DNA of 8,257 nucleotides, taken from assembly GCA_030609865.1 (NCBI GenBank), contig JAUWSZ010000073.1:1-8257 (forward strand), written 5' to 3'. Below are positions 1 to 6,688 of this stretch, one piece after another. The position numbers and the translations under genes are program-made. The notes under the pieces were generated by a model. That model was not told where the DNA came from and made no database searches. It saw nothing but the letters and a program-made list of their open reading frames with translations. Source of the DNA: a bacterium (lineage in GTDB: Bacteria; Desulfobacterota; DSWW01). Every line of letters begins with the position of its first letter. The stretch's first letter is position 1.

Positions 1-482
1 CCCCTTTCCTCCCATGCCTGGATCAGGGTGCGAGCGGCGGTCCCGGGCACGAGGGCCAACGGGGCACTCCCCACTCCCGCCGGAGAAAAGGAAGGGGGCG
101 TTTCGAAGAGGAGGATCTCGCTCAGGGGTTTTTCCTGCCTCAACAGGTCCTTGAGGACCTGCCGGTCGACGATCCAGTAGGGAAACAGGACGATACAATC
201 CTCCTGGGCCGAAAACCCTGCATTCCCCTCGGAAAAGTACTCGCGGCTGGCCTTGGTCGAAAGCCACGAGAAGGCCTTGATCTTGGAATCCTCCCTGATG
301 TGGTGCGCCAACCCCGGCCACTCGCCCTGTGAGAGGACGACCCCCTCCTCGATACCGGCCCACTGGAGGCTGTAGAGGATCCTCTGGATCAGGGTAAGCC
401 CTCCCAGCCGGGCCAGGGGACTCGCGGCATCATCGGTTCGCTCGGTGCCCGGTGGCAGCACGACGAGGGCTTTCTTGATCAT
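1..482 (-). CDS. Nucleotidyltransferase-like protein, N-terminal part (gene leaves the window)
   Basis: The frame opens at ATG 482-480 and runs without a stop to position 1, giving about 160 residues of an incomplete protein. It begins MIKKALVVLPPGTERTDD, then SPLARLGGLTLIQRIL and SLQWAGIEEGVVLSQGEW. The order beta-strand, loop, 'GLTLIQRILYSLQWAGIEE' helix and strand is that of the N-terminal half of sugar/alcohol-phosphate nucleotidyltransferases. However, the usual GxGxR loop and the following Pro-Lys are not recognisable, so catalysis is uncertain. In established families a domain of this kind is sometimes fused to a C-terminal CDP-alcohol phosphatidyltransferase, as in the bifunctional inositol-phosphate enzymes; that part would lie outside the window. 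The ATG overlaps the TGA of the upstream oxidoreductase in an ATGA, so the two are probably translated together. I am confident of the gene, moderately so of the family, and have no substrate. Confidence 0.65.
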   Translation of the reverse strand, partial: MIKKALVVLPPGTERTDDAASPLARLGGLTLIQRILYSLQWAGIEEGVVLSQGEWPGLAHHIREDSKIKAFSWLSTKASREYFSEGNAGFSAQEDCIVLFPYWIVDRQVLKDLLRQEKPLSEILLFETPPSFSPAGVGSAPLALVPGTAARTLIQAWEER

Positions 483-1534
483 CCCTGACGGCCCCCCTTC
501 TTGGGAGGGATCGGTACGTATCTCCCGTCCTTTAGCGCCGACGCATATCCCCTGAGCGTGACTTCGAGGCAGACAGAGGCCTCCTCGATTTCCCGGGCGG
601 CCTTCCGGCGGTCCTTGATGGCTGCGAGGAACCGATCCAGGACAGGCCCGAACCATTCGGGGTGATGTGAGCCGAGGGACAGGGGATGCCGATAGGTGGC
701 CACCCGTGTACCTCCCTTCCGGGGGCGAAGGACAATACGGTCGTCCTCCAGGACCAGGAAGCCCTTCTCCCCATAGATGCGGGCTGAATTGTATCGGCGG
801 TTCGCCTTCCAGGTCAGAAAGAGGGAAGCCGTTGCATCGCTGAACCCCATGAGCAGGTGGGCGGTATGCTCTGCCCGTCCCCGGTCGGAAGGGGATGGGT
901 GCAGCCAGGCCGAAACGGAGCGCGGACGCTCCGCGTGGAAGTTCAGCAGGAGATAGATGACGTGCCATCCGTGATCGAGCAGGATCCCGCCTCCACCCGC
1001 CGCCTCTTTCTCGTTTCTCCACGGGGTCAGCCCGACGGCGGGACGGGATCTCAGGGTATGAAACTCGCTGTGGAGCACCTTTCCGATCAGGCCCTTTCGG
1101 ACCCAATCGATCGCCCTCGCCAGGATCGGAGCGTCCTTCCAGTTGTGAATTGGGAAGGCGATTCGATTCTGCTGTTGCGACAAACGCCGGACCTTCTGCA
1201 GTTCGGTGCGAGTGCCTACGAACGGCTTCTCGCAGAGTACGTGCACCCCGTGGCGCAGTGCCTCCAACATAAGTTCGGCGTGGGAGGGTGGGGGCGTGCA
1301 TACGTCGACGAAATCCAGGGCTTCCCCGGCGTACAATTCACTCGCGGATGAATAGGTGCGGACGCTCGGCAGCAGCTGTTCGGCGCGTTTTCGCCTTGCG
1401 GGATTCGGTTCGCAGACGGCCCGAAGAGAGACCCGACGCTCTTTGAGCCAGCCGGGGAGGTGTCCCTTTTCGGCCATGTTGCCGAACCCGATCATTGCCC
1501 CCTGCAAGCATCGCTGTTTTTTCATTTTATTCAT
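479..1534 (-). CDS. Gfo/Idh/MocA-family NAD(P)-dependent oxidoreductase
   Basis: This is a predicted cytoplasmic sugar or polyol dehydrogenase of about 351 residues, the usual length for the family. The N-terminal Rossmann fold shows a dinucleotide loop GAMIGFGNMA (about residues 12-21) after the first strand. The family hallmark CEKPF (about 101-105) supplies the conserved lysine K103. The C-terminal alpha/beta domain has GGGGILLDHGWHVIYLL (about 180-196), with the Asp and His pair (D187, H191) typical of the active site. Members oxidise a ring or chain hydroxyl to a ketone, or the reverse. The aminotransferase 41 bp upstream could then aminate such a ketone (inference). I chose ATG 1534 because it precedes the Rossmann strand by the normal distance. 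No clear Shine-Dalgarno sequence supports it; TTG 1570 and ATG 1525 are alternatives. The stop overlaps the next ATG by 4 bp. Confidence 0.9.
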   Translation of the reverse strand: MNKMKKQRCLQGAMIGFGNMAEKGHLPGWLKERRVSLRAVCEPNPARRKRAEQLLPSVRTYSSASELYAGEALDFVDVCTPPPSHAELMLEALRHGVHVLCEKPFVGTRTELQKVRRLSQQQNRIAFPIHNWKDAPILARAIDWVRKGLIGKVLHSEFHTLRSRPAVGLTPWRNEKEAAGGGGILLDHGWHVIYLLLNFHAERPRSVSAWLHPSPSDRGRAEHTAHLLMGFSDATASLFLTWKANRRYNSARIYGEKGFLVLEDDRIVLRPRKGGTRVATYRHPLSLGSHHPEWFGPVLDRFLAAIKDRRKAAREIEEASVCLEVTLRGYASALKDGRYVPIPPKKGGRQG

Positions 1535-1611
1535 CGGAAGATCGAGAGGGCTGCGGCGAGGGGTCCTCAAGTACGGGTCTATTCTACACGATGCTCAGGG
1601 GAAACCAACCG

Positions 1612-2970
1612 CTATTCCTGGTACAGCTTGTCTTTTTCCAGGGCGTCGAAGATCTTCTTGAGCTTCTCCAGCCCAAGATTTCCCTCTTCCTGGGATAGGA
1701 TCAGGGCCGGGTTGACGCGAATGACCGAGTTGGTGATCATCAGGATCATCCCTTCTTTCAGGGCCAGCTGAAAGAGGGCCTTTGTTGCCCGACTGGAAAG
1801 GGGCTCTTTGGACTTCTTGTCGCGGACCAGCTCCACGCCGATCATCAGGCCTTTGCCCCTCACGTGCCCCACGAAGGGATACCGGTCTTCGGTCTCACGG
1901 AGCTGATTGAGCAACCATGCACCGACAGCGTGAGAATTCTCCACCAGCTTCTCTTCGCGGATGGTCTCCAGCGTAACAAGGCAGGCGGCTGCCGCGAGCG
2001 GGTTGCCGCCGTAACTCGACGAACTCGCACTCGGCATCGAGAAGGGTTTTGCGGCGACGATTTCGTCCGTGGAGATCAGCCCGCTCACCGGAAATCCCCC
2101 GCCCATTCCCTTGCCGAGCGTCATGATGTCGGGAACGATCCCCTCGTGTTCGACGCAGAACATCTTGCCGGTCCTGCCAAAGCCCGTGATGATTTCGTCC
2201 GCGATGAGCAGGGCCTCTGCCTCCCGTGCGACCTCCTGAACCGCTTTCAGGAACCCGGGCGGGGGCACCACATTGCCTGCTGTGCCCTGTATGGGCTCCA
2301 CCAGGATGGCTGCGATGCAGCCGGACGTATTGTGTCGAATGAACTTGCGCAGGAACTCGACGCAGAGAAACGAGCACTCCGGGTGGCTTGCCTGAAAAGG
2401 GCAGCGGTAACAATTCGCATACGGAACGGAATACGACCCCGGAGCCAGGGGACCGCGTTGATGCTTGAAATCGTCTCCGATCAGACCCAGGACGCCGCCT
2501 GTCTTTCCGTGAAACCCTCCCCAGAACCCGATGAACTCGAACTGCTTGGTATGCGCCTTGGCCAGGCGCATGGCTGCCTCCACGGCCTCCGACCCACCGC
2601 TGTACAGATGGGCCCTTCGCAGGTCGCCGGGAGCCACCTCGGCGAGCCCTTTCAGGAACCGGACGCGAGGTACGGTCGTGAAGCTGCCGAAAGTGACCTT
2701 CTGGAGTTGTGTCGTGAGGGCAGACACGTATTTCGGGTGGCTGTGCCCGAGGCTCCCCACGGTCACACCCGAGAAGAAGTCCAGGAACGTCCTTCCTTCT
2801 ACGTCTGTAAGACGAACGCCCTTGCCGTGATCGATCACCAGGCGGGAATTCAAGGCAATGCTCTGGGCACCGGGGGCGATGTAGATCTGTTCTTCTTCGA
2901 AGAGTGGGTCGGATCGGTTGTCCGGCGGGCCAGGAAGACGCGAGGAACTCCGGCTCGCGTCAAAACTCAC
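1612..2970 (-). CDS. Class III PLP-dependent aminotransferase
   Basis: This is a 452-residue fold-type I, class III aminotransferase (the ornithine/GABA/glutamate-1-semialdehyde group). It would transfer an amino group to a ketone or aldehyde, or an omega-amino group to a keto acid. Visible motifs are YSGGSEAVEAAMRLAKAHT (about 123-141, phosphate contact), GGFHGKTGG (about 151-159), VEPIQG (about 224-229), ADEIITGFGRTG with PLP-ring Asp258, and TLGKGMGGGFPVSG with Schiff-base Lys287. Between the two halves lies a four-cysteine stretch, C187-x2-C190-x8-C199-x3-C203, seen in a subset of class III enzymes. A longer reading from 3063 would overlap the upstream gene by about 97 bp. GTG 2970 is better: it overlaps the upstream TGA as GTGA and has GGAGG five bases ahead. 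The substrate is unknown; pairing with a Gfo/Idh dehydrogenase suggests a keto-polyol or keto-sugar (inference). Confidence 0.93.
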   Translation of the reverse strand: MSFDASRSSSRLPGPPDNRSDPLFEEEQIYIAPGAQSIALNSRLVIDHGKGVRLTDVEGRTFLDFFSGVTVGSLGHSHPKYVSALTTQLQKVTFGSFTTVPRVRFLKGLAEVAPGDLRRAHLYSGGSEAVEAAMRLAKAHTKQFEFIGFWGGFHGKTGGVLGLIGDDFKHQRGPLAPGSYSVPYANCYRCPFQASHPECSFLCVEFLRKFIRHNTSGCIAAILVEPIQGTAGNVVPPPGFLKAVQEVAREAEALLIADEIITGFGRTGKMFCVEHEGIVPDIMTLGKGMGGGFPVSGLISTDEIVAAKPFSMPSASSSSYGGNPLAAAACLVTLETIREEKLVENSHAVGAWLLNQLRETEDRYPFVGHVRGKGLMIGVELVRDKKSKEPLSSRATKALFQLALKEGMILMITNSVIRVNPALILSQEEGNLGLEKLKKIFDALEKDKLYQE

Positions 2971-3797
2971 GCTGACCTCCACTGGAGGGCAGCGTGAGGC
3001 TCCCATTTCCGGCGGAGCTGCACCAGATAGCCGGCGATCTGCTCCGCAGCCTCTTCCCGGCAAATCGCAAAGCTTGGCCAGCTGTTGATGTCGATCAAGT
3101 AGTGGGTGTCTTCGGTCACGACGATGTCGCCACCGTAAACCTGCAAGCCCAGCTTCAGCGCGGCAAACTCAGCGGTTTCCCGGATTTCCTCCAGGGAGAA
3201 CGGAAGGCCCTTTGTTTCCTTAGGCTTGTGATAGAAGTGTCGGAACCACTGTTGGGACAGGACTCCGTAGAACTTGATCAGATCCCCATGGACGTGCTCC
3301 TGCAGGACCGCCTGGTCTACCCAGCGGGACCGCATGGATTCCAGGGTCTTTTCCAGGGAGGGGCGATCGAAAATCAACTCCACGTCTCCCGGCTGCGTAC
3401 TGTGCACATCCCCCCTTTTCACCCACACGCCTTTGCGCAGGTTGAACTGGCCGTTGACGCTCTCCGATGTCTGAATGAGGAGCGTTTTCGGAAAGGGAAC
3501 CGTTCCGTGGTTCAGGAGTGTGTGCATTCGGTGACGGTAGCAATTCTTCACGGCCCTCGGGCTGTTCACGACCGTGTAACCCTTCGATTTCCACTTCTCC
3601 AGGAGTTCCAGTGAATCCAGCCCCTCGCACATGGCAAAGGCCATCCTTGGCGCTGTCTCCGGAGAAAGGTTGTGGGGATGCGTCAATTCGACATCATATC
3701 CCCTTCGGCGAACAGCCTCCGCTGTCAATCGAAGAATTGCGGCATCATCCTCAACACGATTGGGGGAGAAGATCTCCTCCCGAAAAATACCTATCAT
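2967..3797 (-). CDS. ATP-grasp superfamily enzyme (ligase or kinase)
   Basis: This 276-residue protein has ATP-grasp organisation. The N-terminal substrate domain ends in VVNSPRAVKNCYRHRMHTLL (about 76-95), the usual entry to the ATP-grasp fold. A central strand carries the ATP-binding lysine (VWVKRGD, K127), and LQEHVHGDLIKFYGV (about 165-179) gives the adenine-side acidic residues. A C-terminal metal site is GGDIVV...LIDINSWPSF, with D224, D236 and N238. The IDIN-x-[WF]-P ending is shared by RimK-like peptide ligases and by inositol-trisphosphate 5/6-kinases, so sequence alone does not separate an amino-acid ligase from a small-molecule kinase. ATG 3797 is preceded by GAGG nine bases upstream. 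The stop overlaps the aminotransferase start by 4 bp, so the two products are likely made together. No membrane segment or signal peptide is visible. Confidence 0.85.
   Translation of the reverse strand: MIGIFREEIFSPNRVEDDAAILRLTAEAVRRRGYDVELTHPHNLSPETAPRMAFAMCEGLDSLELLEKWKSKGYTVVNSPRAVKNCYRHRMHTLLNHGTVPFPKTLLIQTSESVNGQFNLRKGVWVKRGDVHSTQPGDVELIFDRPSLEKTLESMRSRWVDQAVLQEHVHGDLIKFYGVLSQQWFRHFYHKPKETKGLPFSLEEIRETAEFAALKLGLQVYGGDIVVTEDTHYLIDINSWPSFAICREEAAEQIAGYLVQLRRKWEPHAALQWRSA
2976..2980 (-). promoter_or_regulatory. Ribosome binding site fixing the aminotransferase start
   Basis: The minus strand reads GGAGG, then five bases (TCAGC), then GTG at 2970. The site lies inside the last codons of the ATP-grasp gene. 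It selects the GTG that overlaps the ATP-grasp stop (GTGA) over the upstream in-frame starts at 3006 and 3063. Confidence 0.75.
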
Positions 3798-3856
3798 GGG
3801 GTGATTACCTCATTCGTGGTTTTTGGCTTATGGCCCCCCGCCATTGACGGAAACGC

Positions 3857-3891
3857 AATACACCACAAACGCAAGTCCTTGCGTGTGTATT
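3857..3891. repeat. Imperfect inverted repeat in the ATP-grasp leader
   Basis: ACGCAAG (3869-3875) faces CTTGCGT (3878-3884) across two bases. After a 5-base bulge on the left (3864-3868), AATACAC (3857-3863) pairs with GTGTATT (3885-3891). Together this makes about 14 base pairs. It lies between the candidate promoter and the ATP-grasp ATG, so it could be an operator or an RNA hairpin in the leader. On the minus strand it has no T-run after it, so it does not look like an intrinsic terminator for the upstream gene. A smaller ATGGC/GCCAT hairpin with a five-base loop sits at 3830-3844. Confidence 0.5.
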
Positions 3892-3919
3892 CCCCATTTT
3901 TTCGAATAAAATTCTTCAT

Positions 3920-3948
3920 TGGATACAAAATTTTTACTGATTTGTCAA
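3920..3948 (-). promoter_or_regulatory. Candidate sigma70 promoter for the ATP-grasp block
   Basis: On the minus strand a perfect TTGACA (3948-3943) is followed after 17 bases by TATCCA (3925-3920). This lies in an AT-rich gap inside an otherwise GC-rich cluster. The -35 is excellent and the -10 poor (three of six), so an activator may be needed. Transcription would start near 3913 and give a leader of about 115 bases before ATG 3797. The gap 3798-3977 holds no terminator that I can see, so read-through from the upstream pair is also possible. Confidence 0.4.
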
Positions 3949-3977
3949 TACAATAAATAAAATGGTTAAAGAATATT

Positions 3978-4697
3978 CTATGCCAAGGTGCCGACCCGAG
4001 ATCCCTGCAACAGGGATTCCGCGACCCGGATATCGTCCGGACAGTCGATATCCAGCGCCATGGGGAACTCCTTTGCCCAGACTTCTCCTCCGCCTCCAAC
4101 CAGATCCCCAAGGAAGTCCCGGAGCGCGGCAAAAGGCCCTTTTGCCGCCTGCCCGGTGGTCAACTCCCTCAGGACCAGGTAGAGGCCGGCCGTAACAGCC
4201 TCTTTCGTCCGAACCGACTCTCCCAGGGCGAGGATCTTCCCTTCCTCGTTCAGTTCCACCCAGAGGGGCTTCTCGTCGTGCACGAAATCGGTCACCGCGA
4301 GGACGAGCTGGCACTGCGAAGGATAGGATCGGACCTGCAGGAACTCCTCGAGCGCATTTTCGGGGAAGATCGTGTCCACCGTGCTCAACAGGAAGGGAGG
4401 CCTTCCGAGCCGATCCATCAAGAAGCAGAAGCTCTCGCACGAAGTGCTGGTCGTCTTTCTCGATGTGTGCACCCTGAATCCCTCGGGCAATTGCTTTACG
4501 TAAGCCTCCACCGGGTCAGAGGAGGTTTCCTCGTTCAAGAGGAGTACCACTTCCTCGATGCCGGCATGAAAAAGCCGCTCCAAGACGTGCCCGAGCAGGG
4601 GTTTTCCGTGAAGCGCGATCAACGGCTTTGGTTCTCTCCAGCCGGCCTGCACGAATCGAGAGCCCATGCCCGCGGCGAATATACCTGCCTTCATCAT
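3978..4697 (-). CDS. NTP transferase domain protein (sugar/alcohol-phosphate nucleotidyltransferase)
   Basis: This 239-residue protein is a single GT-A-like nucleotidyltransferase domain. The N-terminal signature is intact: GIFAAGMGSRF (about 5-15) followed by EPKPLIALHGKPLLGHVLER (about 22-41), giving the glycine-rich NTP loop and catalytic Lys24. A metal-binding Asp lies in STVDTIF (D108) and a second acidic site in ALDIDCPDD (about 214-222). Such enzymes join NTP and a phosphorylated sugar, polyol or amino alcohol to give an NDP-activated product and pyrophosphate. The start ATG 4697 overlaps the TGA of the HAD gene as ATGA, and a GGGGGTG stretch just upstream can serve as ribosome site. 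Coupling to a HAD phosphatase and the presence of a second nucleotidyltransferase-like gene in the cluster point to a nucleotide-activated metabolite. The nucleotide and sugar specificity cannot be read. A MobA-like role is less likely in this context. Confidence 0.88.
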   Translation of the reverse strand: MMKAGIFAAGMGSRFVQAGWREPKPLIALHGKPLLGHVLERLFHAGIEEVVLLLNEETSSDPVEAYVKQLPEGFRVHTSRKTTSTSCESFCFLMDRLGRPPFLLSTVDTIFPENALEEFLQVRSYPSQCQLVLAVTDFVHDEKPLWVELNEEGKILALGESVRTKEAVTAGLYLVLRELTTGQAAKGPFAALRDFLGDLVGGGGEVWAKEFPMALDIDCPDDIRVAESLLQGSRVGTLA

Positions 4698-5434
4698 GCC
4701 ACCCCCTGCGGGGTGTCGTCCTGTCCGTCGAGCAGCAGCGGTCCGAGGGCATCCAAGGTCGGGATGACCGGGTCCCCCGGGCAGCAGGGGCTTCGTCGTT
4801 CCACATCTTCACCGGCCAACCAGACATGGGGCATACCCAATCCTTTGGCCCCCTCCATATCTCGTCCGGGATTGTCTCCGACAAAAACCGCCTGGTCCGG
4901 CCGGATGCTCATACGATCCAGGGCGGCCTGGAAAATCCGCGGGTCCGGCTTCACGACCCCTACGCGGGACGAGTCGATCATGCAGAGAAAAAGGTCCTGG
5001 ATTCCGAGATCTTCACAGACCCTGTCGAGATTCCCGTAGAAGTTCGATACGATCCCCAGTTTGTATCGGTCCTTGAGAAGTTCGAGGAGGTTCCGATTCC
5101 GTTCGATGTGCCATTTCATTCCGTCGAAGAAATCCGTGACGATGGCACGCAACTGCCGGCTCTCGCCGCCCAAACGCAGGGCGTCCCAGACCCTTTCCGT
5201 CTGGGCCTGGAGGGTTTCCATCAAGCCCGCTCCCTCGAGCGCTTTGGTCTCGGTCAGGCTGTTGTCGGCGTAATAGAAGGCCTGACGGAACGCTTCCCGG
5301 TCCACTTCGATGCCGTGCTTCTCGTAGAGTGCATAGTAGCGATCCTGCCACGTCACGCCGTCCGCATCCAACGTGCCGCCGAAGTCGAACAGGCAGGCTT
5401 TCAGATCATCCCGGGTCCAGGATCGAGTTTGCAC
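4694..5434 (-). CDS. HAD-superfamily hydrolase (subfamily IA-like)
   Basis: This 246-residue cytoplasmic protein has all four HAD motifs: LFDFGGTLD with nucleophile Asp17, GIVSN with Ser130, VVKPDPRIF with Lys162, and FVGDNPGRDM with Asp187 and Asp192. A helical cap of about 100 residues between motifs I and II marks a C1-cap, subfamily I enzyme. The second Asp of the usual DxD is Gly19 (DFG), a change found in a set of HAD proteins. Phosphatase activity is therefore likely but not certain. The start is GTG 5434, with AGAGGA about 12 bases ahead, an ordinary but not strong site; no other in-frame start precedes motif I. It lies 113 bp after the membrane protein gene and overlaps the next gene by 4 bp. 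In context it would dephosphorylate a pathway intermediate (inference). Confidence 0.87.
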   Translation of the reverse strand: MQTRSWTRDDLKACLFDFGGTLDADGVTWQDRYYALYEKHGIEVDREAFRQAFYYADNSLTETKALEGAGLMETLQAQTERVWDALRLGGESRQLRAIVTDFFDGMKWHIERNRNLLELLKDRYKLGIVSNFYGNLDRVCEDLGIQDLFLCMIDSSRVGVVKPDPRIFQAALDRMSIRPDQAVFVGDNPGRDMEGAKGLGMPHVWLAGEDVERRSPCCPGDPVIPTLDALGPLLLDGQDDTPQGVA

Positions 5435-5478
5435 TGGGCTTTTCGTCCTCTCTCGTTGGTCTTGCTATTCGGCGCCGA

Positions 5479-5491
5479 CCGCACAGTGCGG
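5479..5491. repeat. Short perfect palindrome in the gap before the HAD gene
   Basis: CCGCAC and GTGCGG flank a single A at 5485. It lies in the 113-bp gap 5435-5547 between the membrane protein stop and the HAD start. It is not followed by a T-run on either strand. It may be a protein-binding site or simply a small hairpin; nothing else in that gap is recognisable. Confidence 0.3.
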
Positions 5492-5547
5492 CCCTTGCCG
5501 GAGTATAGAGCCCTTTCCGCCCCAGAAGGTTTCACAGAAGCGTTTTG

Positions 5548-6597
5548 TTACATTATTTCCTGCGCGATCGGGCTCTCTGCCGGGCAGGCCGAGGCAGGCT
5601 CTGGGATCTGCCTCGAATCCCTCTCGCGGAAAGGGTTGAGCTGGATCAGAAAAATGAACCCGAGTGTCACATAGAAAATCTCCCGGGCCCTCCTGAGGAG
5701 CCCGAAAGCAAATCCCATGGCCGCAGACATCCCCATGGAAAGAAAGACCAGCACCTTGCCCCCGTCGCTTCCACCCAGACGGGCGGGGACGAAGAAGAAC
5801 AGGTTGTTCGCCAGGATGGAAATGGCCTCGATGGCGAAAATCATCGGCAAAGAGGCGTGAACTCCCAGCAGTTTCAGCAGGAAGTACGCCTCCACCGCGC
5901 CTCCGCACCAACCGAGGAAATTGAAAAGCAAGGAAACCAGAAAACGCGGGCCTCCTGCATCGTAGAACCCGGATATTTGAGCGTCCAGCCTCTGTGCTTT
6001 CCAGCCGAGCCTCTCGAGGAAGGCCCTGGCAATCCCCACTTTACTGAGTCCGAAGAAGACCCACCCGAAAAGGCCCTTCTTCTGACGCCAGAAGAACAAG
6101 GCGATGCCCGTGGTCATACAGGCGAACACCGCCAGGCTTCCCCACGCCATCTCCGGGGTCATCAGGTGGTAGGCGAAAGCGAGTGTGATGCCAAAGGCCT
6201 GGAAGGCGATCATGCTTATCGATTCGGAAAGCTTGTTGATCGTGACCGACGAAAGGCCCTCGACCATCGGAAGCCGGTCTCGCAGCAAATGTGCCTTGAG
6301 TGGCTCTCCTGCAAGGTTCCCGCTCACCACCACATAGTTGACGGCATCTCCGGCAAGGTAGACGCGGAAGAGCTCCCACAATCCGACCGACTTGGCGTCG
6401 GAATCGAGCAGCACGCGCCAGGCCAATACGAAGCTGACCTGCACGAGGCCGTAGCCAAGGATGACCACCGCGACCCAGGGGCCGACCCGGGAGAGGTACT
6501 CCATGACCGTGGTGGCCCGGATCCAGTAAAGGAGCCCGGCAAACAGTACGAGGCCGAGAAGGAACGAGAAGACGTTCTTCTTTACCGTATCGGACAT
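5548..6597 (-). CDS. Flippase-like / lysylphosphatidylglycerol synthase TM-domain membrane protein (UPF0104 family)
   Basis: This 349-residue polytopic inner-membrane protein has about eight hydrophobic segments, near residues 9-26, 40-60, 126-145, 150-170, 217-242, 250-270, 282-300 and 306-321. Family motifs are visible: SGNLAGEPLKAHLL (about 92-105), VTINKLSES (about 118-126), FVPARLGGSDGG (about 269-280) and LRRAREIFY (about 301-309). It matches the membrane half of MprF and its stand-alone relatives, which handle lipids or lipid-linked products. The cytoplasmic aminoacyl-transferase half of MprF is absent, so it is not a lysylphosphatidylglycerol synthase by itself. GAGGAAAAG precedes ATG 6597, a good ribosome site. 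It is the first gene of the leftward cluster, 113 bp ahead of the HAD gene. A role in moving a modified lipid across the membrane is inferred from family and context. Confidence 0.88.
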   Translation of the reverse strand: MSDTVKKNVFSFLLGLVLFAGLLYWIRATTVMEYLSRVGPWVAVVILGYGLVQVSFVLAWRVLLDSDAKSVGLWELFRVYLAGDAVNYVVVSGNLAGEPLKAHLLRDRLPMVEGLSSVTINKLSESISMIAFQAFGITLAFAYHLMTPEMAWGSLAVFACMTTGIALFFWRQKKGLFGWVFFGLSKVGIARAFLERLGWKAQRLDAQISGFYDAGGPRFLVSLLFNFLGWCGGAVEAYFLLKLLGVHASLPMIFAIEAISILANNLFFFVPARLGGSDGGKVLVFLSMGMSAAMGFAFGLLRRAREIFYVTLGFIFLIQLNPFRERDSRQIPEPASACPAESPIAQEIM

Positions 6598-6688
6598 CTT
6601 TTCCTCAAGATGGTAATCTGCCCAGATTGAATCATCAACCTGGGCTGCTCGCCTTGCTTCTCATTCTCATTTCGAATATACACAAATA

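Noticed and set aside
857..1351. 164-codon plus-strand open frame
   Set aside because: Antisense to the Gfo/Idh gene, with no motif of its own.
1864..2997. 377-codon plus-strand open frame
   Set aside because: It lies fully antisense to the aminotransferase, whose PLP motifs are intact. The predicted protein has no recognisable motif, and long antisense frames are expected in GC-rich codon usage.
2971..3063. N-terminal extension of the aminotransferase to 3063
   Set aside because: It would overlap the ATP-grasp gene by about 97 bp. GTG 2970 has GGAGG at ideal spacing and a 4-bp overlap with the upstream stop.
4628..5674. 348-codon plus-strand open frame
   Set aside because: Antisense to the HAD gene and the ends of its neighbours, which carry complete family motifs. 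No ribosome site or domain supports it.
5545..6630. 361-codon plus-strand open frame
   Set aside because: Antisense to the membrane protein gene. The translation is highly charged and without any domain, as expected of the complement of hydrophobic codons.
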